Below, one piece after another: positions 52,954 through 62,155 of a DNA stretch of 64,000 bases. Location: the NCBI GenBank assembly GCA_905235505.1, contig CAJOMJ010000002.1:1-64000 (forward strand), given 5' to 3'. Origin of the DNA: Paludibacteraceae bacterium. Lineage in GTDB: Bacteria > Bacteroidota > Bacteroidia > Bacteroidales > Paludibacteraceae. Below the pieces are notes generated by a model, which saw only the letters and a list, made by a program, of their open reading frames with translations, did not search any database and was not told the DNA's origin. Positions within the stretch are counted from its first letter, which is position 1; each line of letters opens with the position of its first letter. Made by a program: the position numbers and the translations under genes.

Positions 52954-54408
52954 ATGAAAGCAAGATTCGTTTTTCTCGCCCTTACAATCAGTGTTCTATG
53001 TCATGCCCAATCATTCGAGGAACGCTACCGCCAGTTCCGTCAGCAGGCACAGCAAGAGTACACAGACTTTCGTGATGCTGCCAATCAGCATTATTCTGAG
53101 TTTCTGCGCTCTGCATGGGAGTACTATAAAATAGAACCTGCCATACCCAAACCAAAAGAAGAAGATGTGCCGCCGGTGGTGTATGACGACAAACAGGGCG
53201 AAAAAAACAATGAACATGAGGACAATCCTGTTCCTTACGATGATATTCTCACTCAACCCCAACCCTCACCTCAACCACAGCCTGTCTCGCCCATAATAGA
53301 GAACAATGAGCATGAGAACTCGTTGCAGTTGAAGTTTTATGGCACAGAACTTACGTTTCGCTATCCTAAGCAAGGCTTCTCTCTCAAGAGTGTCAGTGGA
53401 GATAATCTTGCTAATGCCTGGCAGGAGTTGTCTTCTGCTAAATATGATAACCTGATATACGACTGTCTCTCAGCGCGTGACAACCTCCGACTATGCGACT
53501 GGGCATATCTTAGTCTGCTTCAAACTATAAGCGAAAGTGTTTGTGGCAAGGGTAATGCCGCCGTCTTTCTACAGGCCTTCGTGTATGTGCAGTCAGGCTA
53601 TCAGATGCGGTTTGCAGTCAATCAGCAGCAACTGTATATGCTTGTCGGTACTAAGTATGTTCTGTATGATCGGGGCTATTTCACTTTGGATGGTATGCGC
53701 TTCTTCCCATTGTCAGATATAAGTAAGATTGCAGACGGCATGCAGATATGTAGCGGTGCCTTCGAGCATGAACAACCATTCTCTCTCCGGATACCACATG
53801 AACAGAAATTCACATTCCACCCGTCAAAACAAATCACTCGCAGGGCGCAATCGGGTGTGACGGCGCAGATGTGCGTAAACAGGAATCTCATTGACTTCTA
53901 CAATTATTATCCGACAGGTCACTATGGAGAAGATTTTTCCAATCGTTGGGTTACCTATGCCAACTCTCCCTTGGATGAACATCTAAAACAACAACTCTAT
54001 CCTGCACTCAGTCAAGCTGTTCGCGGAGTTCCTGAACTACAGGCCGTCAGTCTCTTGCTCAATTGGGTGCAGACTGCTTTCGAATATGAATACGATGATA
54101 AAGTGTGGGGTGCAGACCGCGCATTCTTTCCTGCCGAGTCGCTCTATTATCCGTATTGCGACTGTGAAGACCGTAGCATTCTCTTCTCTCGGATTGTGCG
54201 GGACCTGCTCGGACTTGATGTTGTACTTCTCTACTACCCCGGACATCTTGCCACTGCAGTCTGCTTTAATCAGCCTGTCGGTGGAGACTATCTCAATGTA
54301 AAAGGTAAACGCTATGTTGTCTGCGACCCGACATATATAGGTGCACCCGTAGGGGCCACCATGCCGGGAATGGACAACAAAACAGCCAAAGTGATACTGC
54401 TTAACTGA
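52954..54408 (+). CDS. Exported transglutaminase-like protein
   Basis: 484 residues. Signal peptide MKARFVFLALTISVLCHA, then a Gln/Tyr-rich helical stretch (ERYRQFRQQAQQEYTDFRDAANQHYSEF) and a Pro/Glu/Asp-rich linker (~residues 60-115). The rest is globular. Its C-terminal ~110 residues carry a transglutaminase-like (papain-fold) catalytic triad: Cys404 in YCDCEDRSILFSRIVRDLLGLDV, His431 in YYPGHLATAV, and Asp458 in VVCDPTYIGAP. Such enzymes act as proteases, amidases or cross-linkers. It is the last gene of the caspase set, so two different cysteine-dependent exported enzymes are encoded together. Confidence 0.8.
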   Translation: MKARFVFLALTISVLCHAQSFEERYRQFRQQAQQEYTDFRDAANQHYSEFLRSAWEYYKIEPAIPKPKEEDVPPVVYDDKQGEKNNEHEDNPVPYDDILTQPQPSPQPQPVSPIIENNEHENSLQLKFYGTELTFRYPKQGFSLKSVSGDNLANAWQELSSAKYDNLIYDCLSARDNLRLCDWAYLSLLQTISESVCGKGNAAVFLQAFVYVQSGYQMRFAVNQQQLYMLVGTKYVLYDRGYFTLDGMRFFPLSDISKIADGMQICSGAFEHEQPFSLRIPHEQKFTFHPSKQITRRAQSGVTAQMCVNRNLIDFYNYYPTGHYGEDFSNRWVTYANSPLDEHLKQQLYPALSQAVRGVPELQAVSLLLNWVQTAFEYEYDDKVWGADRAFFPAESLYYPYCDCEDRSILFSRIVRDLLGLDVVLLYYPGHLATAVCFNQPVGGDYLNVKGKRYVVCDPTYIGAPVGATMPGMDNKTAKVILLN

Positions 54409-54830
54409 CTTCCATACTGCAGTATTATCGTGGCTTCTTAAGTACATCAGCAACAAGTTCCTATTTCTTTGTGAAAAATTCATTTCACAAAGGTTGATAT
54501 TCTGTTTATCTCTGTAAATTAACATATCTGTCTGTACTTCACTATCCGCGGATATTACGGAGAGAATGTGTTATATATGATATTTTGGTTGGCAGAAATC
54601 ATGCTGCGGTTACCATGATCTTGTAGTCAAATCGCAGGTTGAGGGCAGGGTGGTTATGGTTAAACGGTTGCATGCAGTCAGCTTCTTTATATCTGATTTA
54701 AATCTTACGTGCAATGTAATAGTGTTGTGCTTGCAATATGCAGCAGCTCTGTATAAGCGGTGCAACAGCAGATTCATGTAGCATAGAAGTGCGGAATTTT
54801 AAGATAAACGATAAAAAAAGTATGGAAATT
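54409..54830. other. Gene-free gap
   Basis: About 420 bases with no open frame, RNA or terminator that I recognise. A 12-bp palindrome (ATACTGCAGTAT) lies at about 54413-54424, just after the transglutaminase stop. Confidence 0.4.
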
Positions 54831-54861
54831 TTGTATGATTGTGAGTTTTTGTGTAACTTTG
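54831..54861 (+). promoter_or_regulatory. Promoter of the GH3/SPT operon
   Basis: TTG at 54831-54833, a 20-base spacer and TAACTTTG at 54854-54861, about 127 bases before the first GH3 gene. Confidence 0.65.
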
Positions 54862-54987
54862 TCGGCTGAATTTGTTAGAATGAGAAAGAAGGGGTGTATG
54901 CAAACAGAAATCAGGGGGATGAGAAACGGAGTAGAATAGTGTAGGGGAGAGGGGACGGATAACAAAATATTATAACAGAGAAACTCA

Positions 54988-56685
54988 ATGAAGAAGACAG
55001 ACAATTCGTTTATACCCAATATTCTCCTGCGTATAGCAGGCAAGCAGCAGTATAGGGCACTAAAACGTGCTTGCCGTAATCCGCGCAAGGCGCAGGAACT
55101 TGTACTGAGGAGCATACTCACTTATGCGGTAAACTCGGTATATGGTAAGGAGCATAATTTCGCCGAAATACTTAAGGCAGAGACTTCGGAAGATTTATTC
55201 ATAAGGTATCAGAAAGCGGTTCCCGCACAGGATTATGAGCAACTGAGGCCTTATGTAGAGCGCCACAAGCAGGGCGAGGAGAATGTGCTTTTCCCCGGCA
55301 AACCGCGTATGTATGCAACCACATCGGGCACTACCAAGCAACCGAAGTGGATTCCGCTGACCGACATCTATCTGAAGAATGTATATCAGAAGATGACATA
55401 TGTCTGGCTATACAATTATATCCACCATCGAAGTAAGACGTTTGCGGGTAAGGTGGTATTCATGGTCAGTTCTGCCACAGAAGGTCATGCGCCCGATGGC
55501 ACGATATACGGAGCCGTGTCGGGTGTGCTTCAGAAAGATGCACCTGAAATGATACGTCAGTTGTATGCATCGGTGCCGGAGATATTCGAGATAAAAGACT
55601 ATGCTGCACGATATTATACACTGATGCGAATAACGGTGGAGCAGTATGTTACACTTGTGATAATGCCCAACCCGTCGTCAGTAGTAGAGATGCAGAACAC
55701 GCTTGCAGAACATTTTGATGCGATTTGCGATGATATAGAACACGGAACATTGTCGGAAAAATACGACATTCCGGAAGATATCCGCAAGTCGCTTCTTAAT
55801 AAAGTGACCCCTAATCCCGAGCGTGCAAACGAGTTGAGAGAACTGAAGCATAAGTTCGGTGAGGTTCTGCCCAAACATTACTGGCCTGACGTGCAGATTC
55901 TTAGTACGTGGAAATGCGGCAATACGCAGATATACATAGAGAAATTCAAAGACTGGTTCCCAGAAGATTGTTTCTATCAGGAGTTGGGATATTTTGCCAC
56001 CGAATGCCGTTTCGGACTTGTGTTCGACGATACGGTAAACTCTGTTCTCTTTCCGCATTTCCATTATTACGAGTTTGTGGAGGAGAGCGAGATAGGCAAA
56101 CCGAATGCCTCTTTCCTGCAACTTGACGAGTTGGTGGAAGGCAAACGATATTGTCCATACGTCACCACATATTCAGGACTTTACAGATACAACATGAGTG
56201 ATTTGGTGGAGGTGGGACCTTCGTTTTGGAATACTCCTACCGTTCACATGATTCAGAAGGTTAACGGAATAGTGAGCATGACGGGCGAGAAGTTGTATGA
56301 AGGTCAGTATATAGAAGCGGTGAGAGAGGCGGAAAAGCAACTGAAGATGAAGACCCGCTTCTTCGTAGGCTTTGCCGACTTGTCAGCAATGGCATATCAG
56401 TTCTATTATGAGTTTGTAAATCAGGATACTACTCAGGAGGCGGCAGAGCGCTTCTCCAAGCGGGTGGACGAGATACTGCAGCGAATCAACATAGAGTACA
56501 AAGCGAAGCGCGAGAGTTTCCGCCTTAAAGAACCCCGTACTCACCGTCTGCGCAGAGACGCTTTTGCCAAGTTCAAGAAGAAGAGTATAGCCGACGGCAC
56601 CGGTAGAGACGGTCAGTTCAAACTCAATCTGCTGATGCAGGACGACAAACGCAAGGATAAGTTTGACCAACTTGAGATGAACTGA
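54988..56685 (+). CDS. GH3 family acyl-adenylating protein (copy 1)
   Basis: 565 residues, no signal peptide. It belongs to the GH3 (auxin-responsive promoter) family, ANL-type enzymes that activate a carboxylate with ATP and in plants join it to an amino acid. Motifs: the ATP-binding loop YATTSGTTKQPKWIPLT, FPHFHYYEFVEE, YRYNMSDLVEVGP, the hinge-like MTGEKLYEGQYIEAV, and a C-terminal domain ending DGQFKLNLLMQDDKR. The bacterial substrate is unknown. It heads a six-gene run (two GH3, HAD, PlsC, SPT-like, SDR), pointing to acyl or amino-lipid chemistry. The second GH3 follows 55 bases later. Confidence 0.9.
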   Translation: MKKTDNSFIPNILLRIAGKQQYRALKRACRNPRKAQELVLRSILTYAVNSVYGKEHNFAEILKAETSEDLFIRYQKAVPAQDYEQLRPYVERHKQGEENVLFPGKPRMYATTSGTTKQPKWIPLTDIYLKNVYQKMTYVWLYNYIHHRSKTFAGKVVFMVSSATEGHAPDGTIYGAVSGVLQKDAPEMIRQLYASVPEIFEIKDYAARYYTLMRITVEQYVTLVIMPNPSSVVEMQNTLAEHFDAICDDIEHGTLSEKYDIPEDIRKSLLNKVTPNPERANELRELKHKFGEVLPKHYWPDVQILSTWKCGNTQIYIEKFKDWFPEDCFYQELGYFATECRFGLVFDDTVNSVLFPHFHYYEFVEESEIGKPNASFLQLDELVEGKRYCPYVTTYSGLYRYNMSDLVEVGPSFWNTPTVHMIQKVNGIVSMTGEKLYEGQYIEAVREAEKQLKMKTRFFVGFADLSAMAYQFYYEFVNQDTTQEAAERFSKRVDEILQRINIEYKAKRESFRLKEPRTHRLRRDAFAKFKKKSIADGTGRDGQFKLNLLMQDDKRKDKFDQLEMN

Positions 56686-56740
56686 CAACACAATTGAAAC
56701 AAACAAATATAAAATACAACAATCAAAACATCTAAGCATT

Positions 56741-58438
56741 ATGGAAAAACCTGAATGTCCTTTTGTGCCAAATTTTCTGCTGAGTATGGCAGGTGGCATA
56801 CAATATCTGAAGTTGAAATCTGTCAGCAAGAATCCTCGTAAGACGAGCGAGAGTACACTTCGTGGCATACTGGAGTATGCTAAAGATTCTGTTTATGGAA
56901 AGGAGCATCACTTCGAAGAGATACTGAAAGCTAAGGATGATAAAGAGTTATACAGCCTTTATCAGAAGTATGTTCCTGCTCAGGACTATGAGAGTTTGCG
57001 CCCATACGTTGAGCGTCATAAAAACGGTGAAGCAGATGTGCTGTTCCCCGGAAAACCTATAATGTATGCAACCACAAGCGGTACAACCAAAGAACCTAAG
57101 TGGGTACCTATCACGAAAGTCTATCTTGATTCAGTGTATGGCAAGATGACAAAAGTATGGTTGTTCAACTTTATCAAGAATCGCCCGAAGGTATTCACAG
57201 GTAAGATAGTAAGTATAGTAGGCAAGGTGGTAGAGGGCTATGCACCCGATGGCACTGTCTTCGGCTCTGTTAGCGGTGTGACACAGCGCGATTGCCCGAA
57301 TTTCGTGAAGAAACTCTATGCTTCGCCGTCCGATATATTCTCAATTACCGACTACCATGCACGCTACTATGCTATCATGCGTATGGGTATTGAAAGAAAT
57401 GTCACGCTTATTGTTACTGCCAATCCTTCCACCATTGTGGAGATGCAGAATAATGTAAATGAGTATTACGACCAGTATGTAGAAGATATAGAGAAGGGTA
57501 CCATCAACGAAAATCTTGATATCGCTCCTGAGATTCGTGCCGCTCTGATGCCTTATTTCAAACCAAATCCTGAACGGGCTGCGGAATTGCGTGCTCTTAA
57601 GGAGAAATACGGTCGCGTCTTGCCAAAACACTATTGGCCTAACTTGCAAGTGCTGAATACATGGAAGTGTGGTAATACAAAGGTATATCTCGACAAATTC
57701 AAAGACTCGTTCCCAGAGCAGATGTTGCACCAGGAGTTCGGTTATTTTTCTTCGGAATGCCGCTTCGGACTTGTGCTTGACGACACCAACAATACAGTGC
57801 TCTTCCCGCATTTCCATTATTATGAGTTTGTAGAAGAGAATGAGATAGAGAGCGAGAACCCTCATTTCCTGCAGTTGCATGAGTTGCAGGAAGGTAAACG
57901 CTATTGCCCGTTTGTGACTACATACGCAGGTCTCTACCGCTACAACATGAACGACTTGGTTGAGGTCGGACCGAAATTCTGTAATACTCCTACGGTTCAC
58001 ATGATTCAGAAAGTGAACGGTATAGTTACCATGACAGGCGAGAAACTTCATGAGAAGCAGTTCATAGATGCAGTGCGCGAAACAGAGAAAGAACTGAATA
58101 TGCCTCTTCGTTTCTTCATTGGTTTTGCCGATTTGGATATCTCTGCCTATCGTTTCTACTATGAGTTTGCCGACCTTGCCACCACGCAGCAGAAGGCAGA
58201 GGAGTTTACAAAGCGCGTTGACGAACTGCTTATGCAATATAATATTGAGTATAAGGCAAAGCGCGACTCCCTGCGCGTAAAAGACCCTGTAACTCACCGC
58301 TTGCAGAAAGACTCGTTTGAGACATTCAAGGCACAATGTATCGCCGAGGGCTCAAGAGACGGTCAGTTCAAAGTGAATCTGCTGCTGCAAGACGAGAAGA
58401 GACTCGCCAAATTCAAAAAACTTGTGATTACAGACTGA
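56741..58438 (+). CDS. GH3 family acyl-adenylating protein (copy 2)
   Basis: 565 residues, the same length as copy 1 and clearly its paralogue: YATTSGTTKEPKWVPIT, LRPYVERHKNGEADVLFPGKP, CRFGLVLDDTNNTVLFPHFHYYEFVEE, YRYNMNDLVEVGP, MTGEKLHEKQFIDAV, DGQFKVNLLLQDEKR. Both copies keep the adenylation motifs, so neither looks dead. Tandem retention suggests different substrates, or two sequential steps. The HAD gene begins 7 bases after its stop. Confidence 0.9.
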   Translation: MEKPECPFVPNFLLSMAGGIQYLKLKSVSKNPRKTSESTLRGILEYAKDSVYGKEHHFEEILKAKDDKELYSLYQKYVPAQDYESLRPYVERHKNGEADVLFPGKPIMYATTSGTTKEPKWVPITKVYLDSVYGKMTKVWLFNFIKNRPKVFTGKIVSIVGKVVEGYAPDGTVFGSVSGVTQRDCPNFVKKLYASPSDIFSITDYHARYYAIMRMGIERNVTLIVTANPSTIVEMQNNVNEYYDQYVEDIEKGTINENLDIAPEIRAALMPYFKPNPERAAELRALKEKYGRVLPKHYWPNLQVLNTWKCGNTKVYLDKFKDSFPEQMLHQEFGYFSSECRFGLVLDDTNNTVLFPHFHYYEFVEENEIESENPHFLQLHELQEGKRYCPFVTTYAGLYRYNMNDLVEVGPKFCNTPTVHMIQKVNGIVTMTGEKLHEKQFIDAVRETEKELNMPLRFFIGFADLDISAYRFYYEFADLATTQQKAEEFTKRVDELLMQYNIEYKAKRDSLRVKDPVTHRLQKDSFETFKAQCIAEGSRDGQFKVNLLLQDEKRLAKFKKLVITD

Positions 58439-58445
58439 TATTCAG

Positions 58446-59066
58446 ATGAAACAACTGAGAATAGAAGATATCGATTTGGAAGGTGTAAAAGCCGTAGTAT
58501 TCGATTTGGATGGTACTTTGTATGATAAGCATCACCTCGCTTGGTATCTTATCTTTGCTGATTTGCGGCATGCGCTTTGGATTCATGCAGAGCGCATTGC
58601 CCGCAAAAAGCTGAAAGGGCAGGATTTCGGAGATGCGGATACATTCTACAAGACGATGTTTTCTTATATCTCAGAAAAGAGAAATGTTCCTTATCAGGCA
58701 GTAAAAGAGTGGTATAACGAGAGTTATATGCCCTCAATGACGGAGATTCTATATACTCACTATCAGGCTGCCGACTACGTGCTGCCTCTGCTCAAGCAAC
58801 TGAATGAGTCGGGTATCAAGACGATTGTACTGTCCGACTACGGCTGTGTAGAAGATAAAATCAGAGCCATCGGCTTGGAACCAAAGATGTTCGACTATTG
58901 TGTGTCTGCACCGGAGTTGGGTGGTCTGAAACCCAATAAACAGTTGTATGAGCGACTCCTGAAACTGATGAGGGTAAAGCCAAAAGAGGCTATGATGATA
59001 GGCGACAGAATGGATACTGACGGCGAAGGAGCCGAGGCGGCGGGTATGAGATATATGATTATATAG
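58446..59066 (+). CDS. HAD-family hydrolase (phosphatase)
   Basis: 206 residues. HAD motif I is VVFDLDGTLYD (Asp nucleophile and acid/base Asp), motif II is TIVLSDYG, the motif III Lys is in GGLKPNKQLYERLL, and motif IV is MMIGDRMDTDGEGA. The helical cap between motifs I and II (~residues 25-110) marks a C1-cap enzyme. Likely a small phosphomonoester phosphatase. Its place between GH3 and PlsC genes suggests a lipid-phosphate or related substrate (inference). Confidence 0.88.
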   Translation: MKQLRIEDIDLEGVKAVVFDLDGTLYDKHHLAWYLIFADLRHALWIHAERIARKKLKGQDFGDADTFYKTMFSYISEKRNVPYQAVKEWYNESYMPSMTEILYTHYQAADYVLPLLKQLNESGIKTIVLSDYGCVEDKIRAIGLEPKMFDYCVSAPELGGLKPNKQLYERLLKLMRVKPKEAMMIGDRMDTDGEGAEAAGMRYMII

Positions 59067-59093
59067 ACGCTACAACCGACAACATACATTATC

Positions 59094-59951
59094 ATGAATA
59101 TACGCTACGACGATTTGAAAGTGAGAGAAGGTGAGTATGTGCCCGAGATAGGCAGGACTTACCCCGAACATAACCCCGATCAGAGTGTGTTGCACCCTGT
59201 ATATACCGACAATCAGGTGTTTGATGAGAACTATCCGTATTTGGATGACTCGTTCCGGTTCAATCTGAACAATTGGATAGGGTATTACTTATTCCTATAT
59301 CCGATAGTATTCCCGCTTAATTGCATAAAGAACGGTCTGAGAATAAAAGGCAGAGAGAACCTGAGAAAATACAGAAAACAACTCAATAAGAATGGGGCAA
59401 TCACCATTAGTAACCATTGCAATCGTCTTGATGCACCATGCGTGCTTAGCGCAGTGTTTGCTAACAGACACACACGCATTCCGATGTATGCTCCTAACTT
59501 CAATACCAAAGACCGCTGGTATATGTGGGCGGTTGGAGGTATCCCTGTTCCTGAAACAGGATTTGAGGCAATGAAGCGCTTCAATGCCGCCTTCGATGAG
59601 TTTAATCGCAGGAAGTGGTGGTTTCATATCTTTCCTGAAGCAGCACGCTGGGATGGTTACAAGCCTCTCAGACCCTTTAGAAAAGGAGCTTTCACCATGG
59701 CGTATAAATACGACAAACCATTGTTGCCATGCGTGATAACCTATCGCGAGAGAAAAGGTATTTACAAGTTGTTTGGCAAGGCAGACGAACCCTTGCTTTC
59801 AGTTACCATAGGTGAACCTGTTTTCCCCGATAAAACCCGTCCGAGAAAGCAAGAGGTGGACAGACTGAGAGAAGTGTGCCACTTGCAGATGCAGCGTATG
59901 GCAGGTATCGAACATAACACATGGCCCATAGTGCCTGAGGACGAATCGTAA
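59094..59951 (+). CDS. PlsC-like 1-acylglycerol-3-phosphate acyltransferase
   Basis: 285 residues. It has a short hydrophobic segment (YYLFLYPIVFPLNCIKNGL, ~residues 63-81) and then the acyltransferase blocks AITISNHCNRLDAP (His-x4-Asp) and WWFHIFPEAARWDG, which takes the place of FPEGTR, followed by LLPCVITYRERKG. The ~60-residue N-terminal extension is not typical. It may acylate lysophosphatidate or another amine/alcohol acceptor made by this operon. Gap of 27 bases to the HAD gene and 30 to the SPT-like gene. Confidence 0.82.
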   Translation: MNIRYDDLKVREGEYVPEIGRTYPEHNPDQSVLHPVYTDNQVFDENYPYLDDSFRFNLNNWIGYYLFLYPIVFPLNCIKNGLRIKGRENLRKYRKQLNKNGAITISNHCNRLDAPCVLSAVFANRHTRIPMYAPNFNTKDRWYMWAVGGIPVPETGFEAMKRFNAAFDEFNRRKWWFHIFPEAARWDGYKPLRPFRKGAFTMAYKYDKPLLPCVITYRERKGIYKLFGKADEPLLSVTIGEPVFPDKTRPRKQEVDRLREVCHLQMQRMAGIEHNTWPIVPEDES

Positions 59952-59981
59952 CAAGAGATATTAATTTTGAAACTAAGATAT

Positions 59982-61166
59982 ATGGATTTATTTGCTAAAT
60001 GTAATCATGAACTCTTAAACCGCACGCGGGAGTTAGGAGTCTATCCCTATTTCCATGAACTACAGTCGCGTCAGGCTCCTGTTGTTACAATGGAGGGCAG
60101 ACGGGTGATAATGCTTGGAAGCAACAACTACCTCGGTCTCACAGAAGATGACGAAGTGATCGAGGCAGGTATCAATGCCCTATATAAATATGGTACGGGT
60201 TGCAGTGGCTCAAGATTCCTGAACGGTACTCTTGACTTGCACAAGGAGCTTGAGAGAGAACTTGCCGCATTCGTGGGGAAAGAAGATGGTATGACCTGCG
60301 CCACAGGCTTTCAGTCTAACCTCGCCATCATCTCTGCCATCGCAGGCAGAAACGACTATATACTCAACGACAAAGAAAACCACGCATCTATCTACGATGC
60401 TTGCCGCTTGAGTTATGCAACCACCCTTCGATACAACCATAGCGATATGGGAGACCTTGAGAAACAACTCAAGCGTATTCCTGACACGGCAGGCAAACTC
60501 ATTATTACCGACGGAGTGTTCTCCATGCGCGGTGACATCTGCAAACTGCCTGAGATATGCGCCTTGGCAGAGAAATACGGGGCAAGAGTGATGATTGATG
60601 ATGCTCACGGATTCGGAGTGCTTGGCAATGGTGGGCGGGGCACAGCCGACTATTTCGGCCTGACCGATAAAGTGGATATCATCTCTCTCACATTCTCCAA
60701 GTCGCTCGCTTCGATAGGCGGATGCATGCTTACTACCCATCATGTGGCAGACTGGATTCGCCATGTGTCACGGCCGTTTATCTTCTCTGCCAGCATGACA
60801 CCTGCCTCTACTGCCACTGCTCTCGCTGCTCTGCGTAAACTCAAAGCACACCCCGAGATGTGCGACAATCTGAAGAAGATATCGGCTTATTTCCGCAAGA
60901 GTCTGCTTGAAAGCGGCGTTAAGATTATCGAGGCTCCCACACCTGTTGTTCCCATCTTCACCTACAACTCGCTCGACACCTTCTACTATGGCAAACGTCT
61001 GTTTGAAGAAGGTGTGTATGTGAACCCCGTTATCGCCCCGGCATGCGTGGAAGGCGAGTGCCTCCTGCGCTCTACTCTGATGGCAACGCATACTATGCCT
61101 GTTGTGGACGAAGCAGTGGAGATAATAAGTCGGGTGCTGAAAGCTGGTATTCCTGAAACATGGTGA
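59982..61166 (+). CDS. spt: Serine palmitoyltransferase-like alpha-oxoamine synthase
   Basis: 394 residues from the ATG at 59982; a TTG five codons earlier is less likely. It is a PLP enzyme that joins an amino acid and an acyl-CoA with loss of CO2. Signatures: MLGSNNYLGLT, YGTGCSGSRFLNGTLDLH, the Asp-Ala-His motif MIDDAHGFGVLGNGGRG, and the PLP Lys240 in LTFSKSLASIGG. TFSKS and the Bacteroides-like GSRFLNGTLDLH favour serine palmitoyltransferase over KBL or BioF; there are no biotin genes nearby. The product would be 3-ketosphinganine, the first sphingolipid intermediate. An SDR that could reduce it follows 2 bases after the stop. Confidence 0.78.
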   Translation: MDLFAKCNHELLNRTRELGVYPYFHELQSRQAPVVTMEGRRVIMLGSNNYLGLTEDDEVIEAGINALYKYGTGCSGSRFLNGTLDLHKELERELAAFVGKEDGMTCATGFQSNLAIISAIAGRNDYILNDKENHASIYDACRLSYATTLRYNHSDMGDLEKQLKRIPDTAGKLIITDGVFSMRGDICKLPEICALAEKYGARVMIDDAHGFGVLGNGGRGTADYFGLTDKVDIISLTFSKSLASIGGCMLTTHHVADWIRHVSRPFIFSASMTPASTATALAALRKLKAHPEMCDNLKKISAYFRKSLLESGVKIIEAPTPVVPIFTYNSLDTFYYGKRLFEEGVYVNPVIAPACVEGECLLRSTLMATHTMPVVDEAVEIISRVLKAGIPETW

Positions 61167-61168
61167 TT

Positions 61169-61951
61169 ATGAAACAGATACTGATACTCACAGGCGGTTC
61201 GTCCGGCATAGGTAAGGCAGCGGCACAACTCTTTGCCAAGAAGGGTTTCGTGGTCTATGAACTCTCCCGCTCGGGCAAGTCGTATGATAGCATAATTCAT
61301 ATTGACTGCGATGTAACCGACGAAGAGCAGGTGAATACCGCTGTTGCACAGGTCGTTGAAAAAGAGGGTAGAGTGGATATTCTCCTCTCTAATGCCGGTT
61401 ATGGCGTGTCGGGTGCAGTGGAGTTTGTTGATACCGCTGATGCCAAACGCCAGTTTGATGTCAATTTCTTCGGCTCTCTGAATATTGTCAAGGCTGTATT
61501 GCCTGTAATGCGCAACCAAAAGCAGGGTAGGATAGTGTTCACCAGTAGTGTGGCAGCTGTGTTCAGTATCCCGTATCAGGCGTTCTATTCTGCTTCCAAG
61601 TCTGCTATCAATACCTTGGCTCTTGCCCTGAGAAACGAAGTGGCTGAGTTCGGTATCGAGGTTACCGCCTTGATGCCCGGCGATGTCAATACAGGCTTCA
61701 CTGCCGCAAGAGACAAGAAAAGCGCGGGCGAAGACGTATATACTCACATGCCCAAGGCAGTGGAAACAATGGAGAAAGATGAAATGGGCGGAATGACTTC
61801 CGAATATCTTGCAGGGCAACTCTTCAAAGTGGCGACAAAACGCAATCCGGCTCCCCTTTATACCGCAGGTTTTCAGTATAAACTGTTCTTGTTCTTGGAC
61901 AGATTGCTGCCTAAACGCCTGAGCAATTGGATAGTTGGAAAATTATATTGA
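61169..61951 (+). CDS. Short-chain dehydrogenase, possible 3-ketosphinganine reductase
   Basis: 260 residues from the ATG at 61169 (an in-frame ATG at 61160 overlaps the SPT end). A classical SDR with the cofactor loop TGGSSGIGKAA near the N terminus, LLSNAGYG, and the active site Ser in VFTSSVAAVFS with YSASK (Tyr and Lys); PGDVNTGF follows. The C terminus carries a hydrophobic/basic segment (YKLFLFLDRLLPKRLSNWIVGKL) that could touch the membrane. Next to an SPT-like gene it is a good candidate to reduce 3-ketosphinganine to sphinganine, as the SDR KDSR does in eukaryotes. That assignment rests on context. Last gene of the operon. Confidence 0.78.
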   Translation: MKQILILTGGSSGIGKAAAQLFAKKGFVVYELSRSGKSYDSIIHIDCDVTDEEQVNTAVAQVVEKEGRVDILLSNAGYGVSGAVEFVDTADAKRQFDVNFFGSLNIVKAVLPVMRNQKQGRIVFTSSVAAVFSIPYQAFYSASKSAINTLALALRNEVAEFGIEVTALMPGDVNTGFTAARDKKSAGEDVYTHMPKAVETMEKDEMGGMTSEYLAGQLFKVATKRNPAPLYTAGFQYKLFLFLDRLLPKRLSNWIVGKLY

Positions 61952-61958
61952 TAAAGGT

Positions 61959-61989
61959 TTGCATATTTCAGAATAAAGCAGTATCTTTG
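61959..61989 (+). promoter_or_regulatory. Promoter of the tRNA-Gly / V-ATPase B transcript
   Basis: TTG at 61959-61961, a 20-base spacer and TATCTTTG at 61982-61989, about 80 bases before the tRNA. Confidence 0.68.
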
Positions 61990-62068
61990 CAACCTGATTT
62001 TGAGAACCAAGTTTGTAAGGCGGCAGACGACGCTTGCTATTCATAAAACACTCGTTTTCAATCGTATC

Positions 62069-62139
62069 GCGGCATTAGCACATCGGTAGTGCATGAGCTT
62101 CCCAAGCTTAGGAGGTGGGTTCGACTCCCATATGCCGCT
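62069..62139 (+). tRNA. tRNA-Gly (anticodon CCC)
   Basis: 71 nt, CCA not encoded. Acceptor stem GCGGCAT with ATGCCGC; D arm GCAC..GTGC. The anticodon stem TGAGC/GCTTA has loop TTCCCAA, giving anticodon CCC at 62101-62103 area. T arm GTGGG/CCCAT with loop TTCGACT; discriminator T. All four stems pair (one G-T in the anticodon stem, one in the T stem). It ends 16 bases before the V-ATPase subunit B start and seems to share its transcript. Confidence 0.96.
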
Positions 62140-62155
62140 CTAAAATCTGTAAGAT

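Noticed and set aside
59967..61166. BioF (8-amino-7-oxononanoate synthase) or glycine C-acetyltransferase as the identity of the PLP enzyme
   Set aside because: TFSKS around the PLP lysine, the Bacteroides-like GSRFLNGTLDLH, the adjacent SDR and the absence of biotin or threonine genes favour serine palmitoyltransferase; this is not fully excluded.
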